This document shows positions 8,241 to 17,634 of a DNA stretch of 50,706 bases, one piece after another. The DNA comes from Planctomycetota bacterium (GTDB lineage Bacteria; Planctomycetota; Phycisphaerae; WQYP01): positions 1-50,706 of the forward strand of contig JAJYZF010000023.1 of NCBI GenBank assembly GCA_021800165.1, read 5' to 3'. Made by a program: the position numbers and the translations under genes. Each line of letters opens with the position of its first letter. Within the stretch, counting starts at the first letter, position 1. Under the pieces are notes generated by a model. That model worked only from the letters and a program-made list of their open reading frames with translations. It did not search any database and was not told the DNA's origin.

Positions 8241-9299
8241 TCAGCCTCCGGCCTGTACCGGCTTGTCGCCGCTGGTGTGCGCCGGCGCGGCTGGGGCCGC
8301 GGCCGACGCCTGGCCGGGGGTTGCCCCCACGGGGGGTTTGGCATCTTGCTCTTCGGTGAGTTTCTCCAGCAATTTTTGGATGCTCTGCAAAAGCCGCCGG
8401 TTGTCATCCGCGGTGGGTTGGTCATAGCCCAGCGTCGCTTTTTGCAGCAGGTTTTCCGCGCAGTATTCATCAATGGCGGCCAACAGATGGTCTTCGCGGC
8501 GTTGCACGATGCTCATCACAAACATCAAAATCAGGCTCAGTGTCAGGGCCAGCATGGTGGTTTGAAAAGCCTGTCCCAGCCCGTAGGTAACGCCCTTGAG
8601 CGAATGGCGCAGGCCCTGCAAGTTGGATGCCGTCTGAATCAGCGTACTGAAATGCTGTACCCCCGTGCTGATGCCCATGACCGTGCCTACAAATCCCAAC
8701 ACGGGTATGGCCCAGATAATAAACCGCGGCGCGGCATAGCTGGATTCCATGGCGCTTAAATCCGTATCCGCCCGGTAGCGCAGCAGATCATCGAGCTTTT
8801 CCGCCGTGCCCAATTGATTAAAACGCATCAAGGCCTGGCGGATGCGCGAAACGAGCATCCGGCTTTTCTGTTTCTGGTCCAGCCGGTTGATCCGGGCTAA
8901 AATTTTTCGGCTGGTGGGGGCGTCGATCACCTGATTGTGCTGCTGCGGCAGCAGTTCCAGCTCAAAAGCGGCAAATTCGCCGTTGAGCGTGGGCAGCTTG
9001 AGCACCAGCATCCAGAACGCGCAGAAAAACAGCAGCACGCACACATACGGAACCCACCCATGGTGAAAAAACAGGTAATAGAGCATGGATTGCGGCGGCA
9101 GCAGAAGCGGGGCCAACCCCAGGAAAGCCGCCGCACAAGCTGTACCTATGCCGATGGAGGCCATGGCCTTGCGGTCTGAAAACAGGCCGTGGTGGCGTCT
9201 GGGCACCAGCGGCCCATCGCAAAATTCACAGCGCGCCGCCTGGGTGGCGGCATCAATTTTTAATTCGCTGCCGCAGGTTTTACACGTCGCGGAATTCAT
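8241..9299 (-). CDS. MotA/TolQ/ExbB proton-channel family protein with N-terminal zinc ribbon
   Basis: 352 residues with AGGAGG 6 bp before the ATG. The N-terminus is a zinc ribbon (CKTCG…CEFCDG, residues 7-29). Two hydrophobic segments follow at about 48-72 and 80-102, then a cytoplasmic helical region, then the conserved MotA/ExbB block: a helix at about 195-215 (FIIWAIPVLGFVGTVMGISTGV) and another at about 248-268 (LGQAFQTTMLALTLSLILMF). The C-terminal tail is Ala/Pro-rich. Such channels let protons through to drive conformational work. The tail is much shorter than in ZorA, so this is not a Zorya gene. Two ExbD-like genes follow directly. Confidence 0.8.
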   Translation of the reverse strand: MNSATCKTCGSELKIDAATQAARCEFCDGPLVPRRHHGLFSDRKAMASIGIGTACAAAFLGLAPLLLPPQSMLYYLFFHHGWVPYVCVLLFFCAFWMLVLKLPTLNGEFAAFELELLPQQHNQVIDAPTSRKILARINRLDQKQKSRMLVSRIRQALMRFNQLGTAEKLDDLLRYRADTDLSAMESSYAAPRFIIWAIPVLGFVGTVMGISTGVQHFSTLIQTASNLQGLRHSLKGVTYGLGQAFQTTMLALTLSLILMFVMSIVQRREDHLLAAIDEYCAENLLQKATLGYDQPTADDNRRLLQSIQKLLEKLTEEQDAKPPVGATPGQASAAAPAAPAHTSGDKPVQAGG

Positions 9300-9420
9300 C
9301 TGTATCCTCCTGAAAACGGGTTATCGCCCACCGGCATTGGGCCGCGATTAGCCATGCTGACCATTCGGACCGCCGCCTATTTGCAAGCCACCTGCCATGT
9401 CGCCGCCTTATTCTTCGCGC

Positions 9421-9708
9421 CTATTTCCTTTTCCGGTACGTAACCTGCAAGAGCACCGGTCCACCGGGGTAAAGTTCCACCCGCAAGCGGATTTTTTTCA
9501 ACGATTCTAAGGCCGCCAGGCAGGTCTTAATCTTTTGCTCGCGAGCCTGGTAATCCTTTTCCAATTTTCGCAGGTCGAGGGTCAATCGCTGCAGGGCCTC
9601 CAGCTTCTTGAGCTTGGCGGTATTCTTCTTAGAACCTTTCTTTTTTAGGCGTTTGAGTTCTTGCAGTTGGCTGTTCGTAATGCAATATTGCGGGTCTGCT
9701 AGCCAGCT
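9421..9708 (-). pseudogene. Cut-off C-terminal part of the zinc-ribbon membrane protein
   Basis: Continues in the same frame beyond the TAA at 9709-9711 for 95 codons to TAG 9421-9423. It aligns closely with the end of the protein at 13531-16137, both finishing in RLRVELYPGGPVLLQVTYRK. At the stop position the paralogue has CAA (Gln), so a single C-to-T change severed this segment. The segment has stayed in frame, so the mutation looks recent. The segment ends 121 bp before the MotA/TolQ start. Confidence 0.75.
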
Positions 9709-11634
9709 TTAGATCTGGCTCAACCAAGGCTCGCTTGGGGCGGCCAGAGCGTCCAATTTCTTCAGCAACCCCGCGTAGTTGTTGCGCATTCCGGCTTTGA
9801 CCAACCAGAAGCCGAGCGGCGGCAGCGACCGCACGGGTGGAGGGGGCTTTTGAAGGCGGGGAGCGTCGGGCAACGCCGTGGTCAGGTCCTTGGCGACGCG
9901 GGCCCAGTCCGACTTGGGCTTGGCCCACGCTATAATAGGGAGTTTCACCACCATGGAGCGGCGCGAATTGCCGCCGGGCGGGCCAACCCCGAAGTTAAGG
10001 GTGGCAGTGCTGGAATCAAAAGATTCAACCTCCACCACGGCGGTTTTTTGCCAGCCTGCCGACGCCTTAACCCCGAGCGACCTCGGCGTGTTGTTGGCGA
10101 GGGCCACAACTCCCTGCTCCGGCTGGCCCGTTAAAACTTGAATTCGCTCTATTTTGTTTCCCCTCCGCAACACGTCCACAACCATCCCATCGACAGCCCT
10201 TCGCCCCGCGCCGCTGGTGCTGGAATAGCCGCCTTCCGGAGAGACCGCGAGCATTCCGAAAGCAGTGATTTTGATATGGGCAATGGACACGGCGGGGGGT
10301 GAGCCGAGGTCGGCGGATGACGATGGCCTCCACGTGATGGCCAGGTTGGCGTCTTTGGCCGAGTACCACCGGTTGGCGTTCCACTTTGTCTTTTTGTCAG
10401 CCGCCACCAATGAAAGCGTCCCGCCCGCGATTTTTGGCGGAAACACGACCATGAACGCTTTTACTTTTTGGACCGTGGCGATCTTGTCGGCCTCTTTGGG
10501 GCTGGTACCGAGGCGCAAGCCACCGGCACCGGGAATGCCGAAGATCGGCTTGTTTAGAATTGCGATCGGCTCCTGCCCCATTTGGCTTTCTGCCGCAAGC
10601 TCGGCAGCAAGTTCCTTGGCTTTGGCCGCCGCTGCAAGGCTGACCGCCCTGGCTTTCGCCTTCTGCGCGGCGATTTCCGCAGCAGTCAGCCCCGGTTTGA
10701 TAGGAGTGGGCTTTTTTTCCGGCCTGGGTGCGGGATTATTTTTCTTAGGGGCCTTCTGCTGGCCCGTTGGAGATTTGCTTACCGCAGGTCTGGCGGGCGG
10801 CCCAGACGCGATGGGCGGGGGTGCAGGGGTGTGGCCCGCTCGCAAATGGTGTTGCTGCCGCGTTCCTCGCCGCGTGGACCGAATCTCTTTAACAAAAAAT
10901 ACCGCCAGAAATGTCAGCAGGACGAGCAGTGCCGCGGCAACACCGAAAACCACCGGCCAAAGCCAACGGCGCGGCGGCGTTGCGGGTGGAACAGCGGGCG
11001 GGGGTGGGCCGCCCGAGAAGGTCTCCGCCGCTGTCGGCGACTGGGCTGTAGCGGGAATCGGCGGTGTGGTCAGTGCGACCGCCTTTGCCTGTTCTGCCTT
11101 AAACGCCTCATACCGCCCCGGAACTTCAAAATCGCACCCGCATTGTGGGCAGGCGTCGGGCTTGCCCGCCTCCGCCAAGGCGGATTCCAGCTCTCCCCGG
11201 CACCTGGGGCAGTGGTACACCACGCGAAGCGCACCCAGCCGGGCCTTACGCAGCCGGTAGGACAGCGTCCCCAAGCCTTCCGCGCCGGCGCAGCGTTGGC
11301 ACACCCATTGGCCGTCAAAGTTGAGCAGTGTCGATTTGGCGGCCGGGGCTTGGCACAAAACGCAAGGCGCCAGTAAACCCGCCGCGGCCAGGGCGGCGGC
11401 CTGCTCTGCTGCGCTGGCCTTGGCCCCGCACGCCGCGCAGTAATAGTTTCCCGCCGCATCCTTGCTTCGAGGCGCATGGGCTACGTCAGCTTTGCAAACG
11501 CAGCAGAGCTTGGCCACGCCACCCGGAATTTGCACCTTGGCCCCGCAGTTCGGGCATTGGCATTGCGATCCCGCGGCGGAATCCGGCGCGGTGGCAAAGC
11601 TGCCGCATTGGTGGCACACAGCGGTGATGGACAT
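9709..11634 (-). CDS. Zinc-ribbon membrane protein with shared C-terminal domain (prematurely stopped)
   Basis: 641 residues from ATG 11632-11634 (an ATG four codons earlier is possible). Four CxxC…CxxC zinc ribbons fill residues 1 to about 165 (CHQCG/CPNCG, CCVCK/CAACG, CVLCQ/CQRCAG, CPRCRG/CPQCG). A Pro-rich linker leads to one membrane helix near residue 225-250 (WPVVFGVAAALLVLLTFLAVFFVKEI), then an Ala/Lys/Pro linker, then a domain of about 300 residues opening with AILNKPIFG and containing KVKAFMVVFPPKIAGGTLSL. From the helix onward it is closely similar to 13531-16137, whose N-terminus differs. A nonsense codon removes the final 95 residues. It diverges from the GTPase gene across 300 bp. 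Function unknown. Confidence 0.72.
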   Translation of the reverse strand: MSITAVCHQCGSFATAPDSAAGSQCQCPNCGAKVQIPGGVAKLCCVCKADVAHAPRSKDAAGNYYCAACGAKASAAEQAAALAAAGLLAPCVLCQAPAAKSTLLNFDGQWVCQRCAGAEGLGTLSYRLRKARLGALRVVYHCPRCRGELESALAEAGKPDACPQCGCDFEVPGRYEAFKAEQAKAVALTTPPIPATAQSPTAAETFSGGPPPPAVPPATPPRRWLWPVVFGVAAALLVLLTFLAVFFVKEIRSTRRGTRQQHHLRAGHTPAPPPIASGPPARPAVSKSPTGQQKAPKKNNPAPRPEKKPTPIKPGLTAAEIAAQKAKARAVSLAAAAKAKELAAELAAESQMGQEPIAILNKPIFGIPGAGGLRLGTSPKEADKIATVQKVKAFMVVFPPKIAGGTLSLVAADKKTKWNANRWYSAKDANLAITWRPSSSADLGSPPAVSIAHIKITAFGMLAVSPEGGYSSTSGAGRRAVDGMVVDVLRRGNKIERIQVLTGQPEQGVVALANNTPRSLGVKASAGWQKTAVVEVESFDSSTATLNFGVGPPGGNSRRSMVVKLPIIAWAKPKSDWARVAKDLTTALPDAPRLQKPPPPVRSLPPLGFWLVKAGMRNNYAGLLKKLDALAAPSEPWLSQI

Positions 11635-11841
11635 AAAAAGCCCCATTTCCGATTTTGCAAGGGCGATCTGTTACAACCAGGCGAAGCTAGACTAACGCGC
11701 AGCACGTGCCTGTCAATAAGCCCCACCCCCGCCACTCGACCTCCGCTCCCTTGCTTTTTCGCCAATCGGGTTATATTCTTCGCGATATTGAGGTGTCTTG
11801 CGCTCCTGCGGTTTCCCTACAGAGCCGAATACGAGGTGTAT

Positions 11842-11868
11842 TTGGCAAGCGCGAAGCGGTGATATTAT
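11842..11868 (+). promoter_or_regulatory. Possible promoter for the GTPase block
   Basis: TTGGCA at 11842-11847 and TATTAT at 11863-11868, each five of six to consensus but with a short 15-bp spacer, 66 bp before the GTPase ATG. It lies in the 300-bp divergent region 11635-11934, which holds no other gene. Confidence 0.25.
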
Positions 11869-11934
11869 GCTGGCGGCCGCGGCCCATCGGCAGCGGCGGC
11901 TGATGAGGCGGTTCTCCAAGCTGGGAGCATATAT

Positions 11935-13353
11935 ATGTCGATGTTGACGGGTACCAATGGTGCTGCGGCCGCCGCCAGCAAACGGTGCGGCCGCTGCGGT
12001 AAGGATGTTTCCAACCTGCCGCGCACCAAGGACGCGGCGGGCGTTTATTACTGCGATCCCTGCGCCGCAGCGCATTTCGGCGCGGTGGCGGCACCCGCCA
12101 AGCCGACTTTGCGACTGCTGACCAAAATCACCTGCCCTCACTGCTGGTATGTCTGTTTACCCGAGGATGTTCTTTGGGTCAGTTCCCATCCGGACCTCAT
12201 GGGCGACCCGGTGCTCGGCGACGATCAGCCGGCGCGTTTTTTGCCCAGCCGCTTCACCGTCGGCGGCCAGGCTCTGGATGCCCATTCTACGCCCTGCCAC
12301 CAGATGGCCTGCCCACGCTGCCACCTGCGCATCCCCCGCGAAGTGGTCGAAAACCATCCGCTCTTTATTTCCGTTATTGGTGGGCCGGCCAGCGGAAAAT
12401 CCAACTTCCTGGCGGCCATGGTGTGGAAGCTGCGGGAAGGTCTGCCCAAAAAATTTTCCCTTTCCTGGCTGGACATTGACCCGGCCGCCAACCACCTCAT
12501 CAACGGCTACGAGGAACAGCTTTTTTTGACCGCCGACCCCGATGCCCTTACCTATATCGCCAAAACCGAAGAACAGGGCGATATTTATGATGTGGTGAAA
12601 ATCGCCGGCCAAAGCACGGCCTTCACCCGGCCTTTTTTGTTTTCACTTCGACCAACGCCCACCCACCCGCATTTCCACCAAGCCGCGAATATAGCGCGGG
12701 TGATGTGCCTCTACGACAACGCCGGTGAAAGCTACCTGCCGGGGGCGGATTCTCCCGCCCGGCCCGTCACTCAGCACCTGGGCAAGGCCCAACTTATTTT
12801 GTTCCTCTTTGATCCCACGCAGGATCCGCGGATGCGGGCCAAATGTACGCCCATCAGTACCGATCCGCAGATCAAGTCGGGCCGCAAAACCGTGCGGCAG
12901 GAACCATTGCTCAATGAAGCCGCGGCCCGGCTGCGGCGCTATTCCGGTCTAGGCCCGCAAGACCGCACGCAGCGCCCCTTAATGGTGCTGGTCAGCAAAT
13001 CGGATATATGGGCACCCCTGCTGGATGAGGATATTACCACCGAGCCATTTGTTGAGGCCGGCGACGAGGGGCACACGCACGTGGACATCGCCCGTATTGA
13101 TCGCGTGTCATCCAAAATTCGCCAACTCCTGCTGGCGACAACGCCGGAAATTGTGGCCACCGCCGAGGCGGTTGCCAAAACGGTCATTTACGTGCCCATC
13201 AGCGCCCTTGGCCACGCTCCAGAGGCGCACCCGAGTGCGGAAAATCTGCTGGCCATACGCCCCAGGGACATCCACCCGCATTGGGTGACGGTGCCGGTGC
13301 TGTATTCACTCGTGCGTTGGACTACCGGGGGAATGGTGTCGGCGGCGGGATGA
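11935..13353 (+). CDS. Zinc-ribbon GTPase of the double-GTPase (DO-GTPase) type
   Basis: 472 residues with GGGAG 7 bp before the ATG. The N-terminus carries zinc-binding pairs (CGRCG/CDPC at about 18-43, CPHC near 67, CPRC near 127). The nucleotide domain begins with a P-loop GGPASGKSN (about 149-157) after FISVI; a DxxG-like motif is CLYDNAGES (about 257-265) and a base-specificity motif LVSKSD (about 351-356, NKxD-like). No membrane segment. P-loop proteins of this type paired with GAP1 proteins have been predicted as switches of NTP-dependent conflict systems in bacteria. The next gene encodes a GAP1-N2 protein, which supports that reading. The exact double-GTPase subtype is from memory and untested. 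Confidence 0.72.
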   Translation: MSMLTGTNGAAAAASKRCGRCGKDVSNLPRTKDAAGVYYCDPCAAAHFGAVAAPAKPTLRLLTKITCPHCWYVCLPEDVLWVSSHPDLMGDPVLGDDQPARFLPSRFTVGGQALDAHSTPCHQMACPRCHLRIPREVVENHPLFISVIGGPASGKSNFLAAMVWKLREGLPKKFSLSWLDIDPAANHLINGYEEQLFLTADPDALTYIAKTEEQGDIYDVVKIAGQSTAFTRPFLFSLRPTPTHPHFHQAANIARVMCLYDNAGESYLPGADSPARPVTQHLGKAQLILFLFDPTQDPRMRAKCTPISTDPQIKSGRKTVRQEPLLNEAAARLRRYSGLGPQDRTQRPLMVLVSKSDIWAPLLDEDITTEPFVEAGDEGHTHVDIARIDRVSSKIRQLLLATTPEIVATAEAVAKTVIYVPISALGHAPEAHPSAENLLAIRPRDIHPHWVTVPVLYSLVRWTTGGMVSAAG

Positions 13354-13530
13354 TCGCGGCTGCTGCGGCGCTAGCAGCCAGCGATCCGCGGTCAGCGCCG
13401 GCCGGGCCGTCGGGCGGCCTGGCACTCGCCCGGAGGATGAACGACGGGAGCGAATGTTCGGAGAAAGTTGACACCTTTTCAGTTTTCAGCGCCGGTTGCT
13501 GAAAGCTGATCGCTCCATGCGGAATATCCA

Positions 13531-16137
13531 ATGGCCATGGAACTCATTTATACCTCCGCTAAAAACGGCCTGAAGCCCGGCAGTGTCGGTTTTTGCACGG
13601 TGGCCATGTCCCGCAATATGCCGGCGGGGCTGGCCGCGGCACTGGAATCGCTCAGCGGCTACCGCCATATCTTTGCCGCCGGGGATAATCGCTACGCCGA
13701 AAATCCCGTCAGCTTCGGCCACTTGCTCTTGCCCGACCGCAGCCGGTTGCTGCGCGTGCTGCTGCGCATTGGCTCTGCTCCAGCGGACTACACCGGCCGC
13801 ACCAACAAGCTTGCCCACTTTGTGGTCCTGGATCCGGGCGAATACGCCTCCGCCGGCCCCGCCTGGCTGCTCCAGCAACCTGGCCTGATGCGGGACGCCT
13901 GGACCGGTGAGCCACGCTGGTTGGAGCAGCCGCCCACCATTCCCATGGGCAGCTCGGTACCGGCCCGCTGCATGGCGTGGCAGCGCGTTACCGGCGATGC
14001 CGGCTGGGCGGGTGAACTGCTGACGCGATTTACCGACCGGCCCGATGATCCCGTGCATCTGGTTTGCAACTCTGGCACCCCAATGCTGGATTTATTTGCC
14101 GAGGCTCTGGCCCTGCTGCCGCCGCAAAGCCGCTGGCAGATTGCATTTAGCACCTATTTTACGGGACTTGCGGCGGCGGGTGCCAAGTGCCATTGGCGGG
14201 CGGTGATGGCCGGGCCTGGCGAAACCAGGTTGGACCCCAAATCGGTCATTAATTTAACGCAGCCTTTGGGCCGAGCCCCGGACGGGCCGGCTTATCAAGC
14301 GGCCCGCACCGGAACCATGATGGCCCCTACCGCTCCGGTAATCGCCGAAGCGCCCATCATGCTGGTGGATACATCGGGCCGTAGCGCCCCGCGCGGGCCT
14401 GCGGTTGCAGCCCGGCCGAGTGCCAATCTGGGCGGCGTTTACGACCTCAAGCCCGCGTTGCCGGAATCCTCCGCCGACCAGCCATGGGCTGGTGACCAGG
14501 TACCTGGGCCGCGAAAAAACAGATGGCTCTGGCCGGCGATTTTCGGTGCGGCGGCATTGCTGGTGCTGGTGGTTTTTCTGGCGATATTTTTTGTTAAAGA
14601 GATTCGGTCCATGCGGCGACAAACGCGGGAGCAACGGCGGGTACTGGCCGTCAGTAACCCTTCCACCCCCGCTAAATCTAAACTGCCCGCCGCACCTGCG
14701 GTAAGCAAATCTCCGGCGGGCCGGCAGAAGGCCCCTAAGAAAAATAATTCCGCACCCAGGCCGGAAAAAAAGCCCACTCCTATCAAACCGGGGCTGACGG
14801 CTAACGGAATCGCCGCACCGGAGGCGAAAACTAGGGTGGCCAAAGCCAAGGCGGCAGCGGCGGCCAAAGCGAAGGCGGCCAAAGTCAAGGCGGCGAAGGC
14901 CAAGGAACTTGCTGCGGAGCGAGCGGCGGAAAGCCACATGCAGCAGGAGCCGATCACAATTCTAAACCATCCGATCGTCGGAGCGTCTGCCTCCGGTGGC
15001 CTTGCCCTGCCGCCTGACGGCTCCAAGAAAGAGGCCGACAAGATCGCCACGGTCGAAAAAGTAAAAGCGTTTATGGTCGTGTTTTCGCCAAAAATCAAGG
15101 GCGGAACGCTTTCATTGTTGGCGGCTGACAAAAAGACAAAGTGGAAGGCCAACCAATGGTACCCGGCCAAAGCCGCCAACCTGGCCATCAAGTGGAGGCC
15201 ATCGTCATCCGCCGGCCTCGGCGGGGCCGCTCCAGTTCCCGTCGCCAAAATCACAATCAGCGCTGCCGGGGCACTCACGGTTAGCTGCGCCCCAGATTAT
15301 TTCGGCCAGCATCGAGCCAAGCGGAGGGCTGTCGAGGGGATGGTTGTGGACGTGTTGCGGAAGGGAAACAAAATCGAGCGACTTCAGTTCCTGCAAAACG
15401 GCCCGCGGGAGGCAGCGGGCGTTGATAACCTTGGTAAGGAGTTGAGCCGCGTTTGCTTTTTGGGCAGGAACACCGCCGGATTTAGGGGGTGGCACTACCA
15501 GCCGCCTTCGCCAACCGCCGGCTTGCCCGAGGCCGTAATTGTGCTGGAGTCCATCACCCCGACAGCGGCCTTGAATCTGGCCTTGGGGCGGCCGCGCCGC
15601 TCCGTGGCGGCGAAACTTCCCGCGATCAGGTGGAGCAAGCCCAGGAAACACTGGGATCGCGTTACCAAGGATCTGACCACGGCGTTGTCCGACGCTCCCC
15701 GCCTTCAAAAGCCCCCTCCACCCGTGCAGGTCCTGAAACCTCTACGTTTAACGTTGGTCAAAACCGGGCTAGACAACAACTACGCGGGGTTGCTGAAGAA
15801 ATTGGACGCTCTGGCCGCCCCAAGCGAGCCTTGGTTGAGCCAGATCCAAAGCTGGCTAGCAGACCCGCAATATTGCATTACGAACAGCCAACTGCAAGAC
15901 CTCAAAGGCCTAAAAAAGAAAGGTTCCAAGAAGAATACCGCCAAGCTCAAGAAGCTGGAGGCCCTGAAGCAATTGACATCCGACCTGCGAAAATTGGAAA
16001 CTGATTACCAGGCCCGCACGCAAAAGATTAAGGCCTGCCTGGCGGCCTTAGAATCGCTGAAAGAAATCCGCTTGCGGGTGGAACTTTACCCCGGCGGCCC
16101 CGTGCTCTTGCAGGTTACGTACCGGAAAAAGAAATAG
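13531..16137 (+). CDS. GAP1-N2 (GTPase-associated protein) fused to membrane helix and shared C-terminal domain
   Basis: 868 residues. The first 235 or so resemble the GAP1-N2 domain of GTPase-associated proteins: LIYTSAKNGLKPGSVGFCTVA, ALESLSGYRH, then DYTGRTNKLAHFVVL and GPAWLLQQPGLM. A linker leads to one membrane helix (about 330-355, WPAIFGAAALLVLVVFLAIFFVKEI), an Ala/Lys stretch, and an unrecognised domain (about 475-868) ending in RVELYPGGPVLLQV. Everything from the helix on matches the zinc-ribbon protein at 9421-11634, with long near-identical DNA runs, so only the N-termini differ. Inferred role: receptor or adaptor tethering the GTPase to the membrane. The start may be ATG 13531 or 13537; no strong ribosome-binding site. 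The gene follows the GTPase by 177 bp. Confidence 0.75.
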   Translation: MAMELIYTSAKNGLKPGSVGFCTVAMSRNMPAGLAAALESLSGYRHIFAAGDNRYAENPVSFGHLLLPDRSRLLRVLLRIGSAPADYTGRTNKLAHFVVLDPGEYASAGPAWLLQQPGLMRDAWTGEPRWLEQPPTIPMGSSVPARCMAWQRVTGDAGWAGELLTRFTDRPDDPVHLVCNSGTPMLDLFAEALALLPPQSRWQIAFSTYFTGLAAAGAKCHWRAVMAGPGETRLDPKSVINLTQPLGRAPDGPAYQAARTGTMMAPTAPVIAEAPIMLVDTSGRSAPRGPAVAARPSANLGGVYDLKPALPESSADQPWAGDQVPGPRKNRWLWPAIFGAAALLVLVVFLAIFFVKEIRSMRRQTREQRRVLAVSNPSTPAKSKLPAAPAVSKSPAGRQKAPKKNNSAPRPEKKPTPIKPGLTANGIAAPEAKTRVAKAKAAAAAKAKAAKVKAAKAKELAAERAAESHMQQEPITILNHPIVGASASGGLALPPDGSKKEADKIATVEKVKAFMVVFSPKIKGGTLSLLAADKKTKWKANQWYPAKAANLAIKWRPSSSAGLGGAAPVPVAKITISAAGALTVSCAPDYFGQHRAKRRAVEGMVVDVLRKGNKIERLQFLQNGPREAAGVDNLGKELSRVCFLGRNTAGFRGWHYQPPSPTAGLPEAVIVLESITPTAALNLALGRPRRSVAAKLPAIRWSKPRKHWDRVTKDLTTALSDAPRLQKPPPPVQVLKPLRLTLVKTGLDNNYAGLLKKLDALAAPSEPWLSQIQSWLADPQYCITNSQLQDLKGLKKKGSKKNTAKLKKLEALKQLTSDLRKLETDYQARTQKIKACLAALESLKEIRLRVELYPGGPVLLQVTYRKKK

Positions 16138-16160
16138 CCCGGAAGAAATGAGGTGCCAAC

Positions 16161-17597
16161 ATGCATGATGATTTACCGGTGAAAAAGGCGCTAAACGGCC
16201 TACCCACCCGAACTGCGGGCCACTTGTGGAAGGCTTTAGCCGCGCCCTTATCGATTCTGGGTGCCTGGCCGACCGCGGGCTTTTTCCTTACCGTGATCGT
16301 ACCACCGGCCGCAGTTCTCACCTCGGGTGCCGGTGCCTCCGCCGACGCGCGTTGGTACAACACAGGTGGCGGCCTGCCGTCGGGCCCTGCGCGATGGTAT
16401 AACCTTAGGCAGCAGGCCGCCGCCCGGCCGTCCCGCACCCCCACTCCCACGCTAACCGCCCCTCCGTCGCTCCCCCCTCCGCCAGGTCAGTATTGGCCGG
16501 AGGCACCCACCTCCGTCCAATCCACGACCCAGCCGGTGATTCCCCCGCCGCCCGTCGCCCGGCCACTGGTAGTCTTAAACAAACCCATTTTCGAGCCGCC
16601 GCCCGCCGGCGGATTGTCCATCTCGGCTGGGCCGCCAGCGACGCGCCGTGTTTCCGCACGCGATGTTCTCCGCTTTCGAATTGCGTTCCCACCCACCACG
16701 CGGGGCGGCCTTCTTTCCCTGGGGCCAATTGGAGGTGGCGCGAAGCTGGTGGCTGCGGGCCGATGGATAACAGCCAAACCTGGCGCGGCTGTGGCTGTAT
16801 TATGGAATCCACGGCCGTTTGCCGGCGTGTCTGCGAACACCGTTCGCGGCTGCATGATTGCCGTCGGCCCCCATGGCTTGCTGCGAATTTGTGCCGGCTC
16901 CAATCTTCCCGACAGTGGCCGGGCGGCATTGCGGCAAATGGTGGTGGACGTGAGGCTCAAAGGCCAGCGGACGGGAAGAATCCAATTTCTGGCCCACGGT
17001 CCGAGAAGCCGACACGCCCGGCTGGATGCGGGCGCGCGGCTACCCGCTTGGCTGCGGGATCCCAAGGCTAAAGGGGGGCCAGCCGACATGGCCATGGCCG
17101 TATCGTCGTTTGCTGGGGCTGGCGGATTAAATTTCCATCTGGCGGGCAGCGGTGAAAAAGTGGATGGTGGGGCCAGCGCGGTATGGATCAACCTCTTTCC
17201 GGGTGCCAGTTGGCCTGACGCCCCCAGCTACGGGAACCTCTGCGCCATACGCTTCGGGTTTGAGACCGGTGCCATCAGCAGCAATTACGCCCGGGATTTA
17301 CACTTTGCGCTTTCGGTCCAGGCCGCCTGCCGCAAGGCGCGCCAGGAAACAGCCGCGGTATTGGCGGCTGGCACCGACCGGGAGCAACTCGACGCAATTA
17401 AGGTGCTGGCAAAACAATGGGACCACGTGTCTCGCCAGGCCGACCTGACCTTGAGCCGTATCAGGGCGCTCAAATCAATCACTCTCCGCGTGGAACTTTA
17501 TCCCGGCGGCCCGGTGGTGGAAACCGTTGCCTTCAGCCACCGCGGGGCCGCCACGCAGCCGGCAAAGAATCCGGCGGCACCCAAGCCGACGCGATAG
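16161..17597 (+). CDS. Membrane or exported protein with the same C-terminal domain
   Basis: 478 residues; GAGGTG lies 6 bp before the ATG and the gene follows its neighbour by 23 bp. An N-terminal hydrophobic stretch (about 25-53) could be a signal anchor. A Pro/Thr-rich linker (about 95-135) precedes a domain opening VVLNKPIFE, with FRIAFPPTTRGGLLSL, LRQMVVDVRLKGQRTGRIQFL and ending TLRVELYPGGPVVETV. The order of motifs is the same as in 9421-11634 and 13531-16137, but sequence identity is lower, so this is an older paralogue. No catalytic motif is seen. Confidence 0.65.
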   Translation: MHDDLPVKKALNGLPTRTAGHLWKALAAPLSILGAWPTAGFFLTVIVPPAAVLTSGAGASADARWYNTGGGLPSGPARWYNLRQQAAARPSRTPTPTLTAPPSLPPPPGQYWPEAPTSVQSTTQPVIPPPPVARPLVVLNKPIFEPPPAGGLSISAGPPATRRVSARDVLRFRIAFPPTTRGGLLSLGPIGGGAKLVAAGRWITAKPGAAVAVLWNPRPFAGVSANTVRGCMIAVGPHGLLRICAGSNLPDSGRAALRQMVVDVRLKGQRTGRIQFLAHGPRSRHARLDAGARLPAWLRDPKAKGGPADMAMAVSSFAGAGGLNFHLAGSGEKVDGGASAVWINLFPGASWPDAPSYGNLCAIRFGFETGAISSNYARDLHFALSVQAACRKARQETAAVLAAGTDREQLDAIKVLAKQWDHVSRQADLTLSRIRALKSITLRVELYPGGPVVETVAFSHRGAATQPAKNPAAPKPTR

Positions 17598-17634
17598 GAA
17601 CATGGTAGAATTCAAAAAATAAGGGGAGTTGTTT

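Noticed and set aside
6483..9299. Zorya (ZorA/ZorB) assignment for the channel genes
   Set aside because: The MotA-like protein has no long ZorA tail, the ExbD-like proteins lack a peptidoglycan-binding domain, and there are no ZorC/ZorD/ZorE-like genes next to them.
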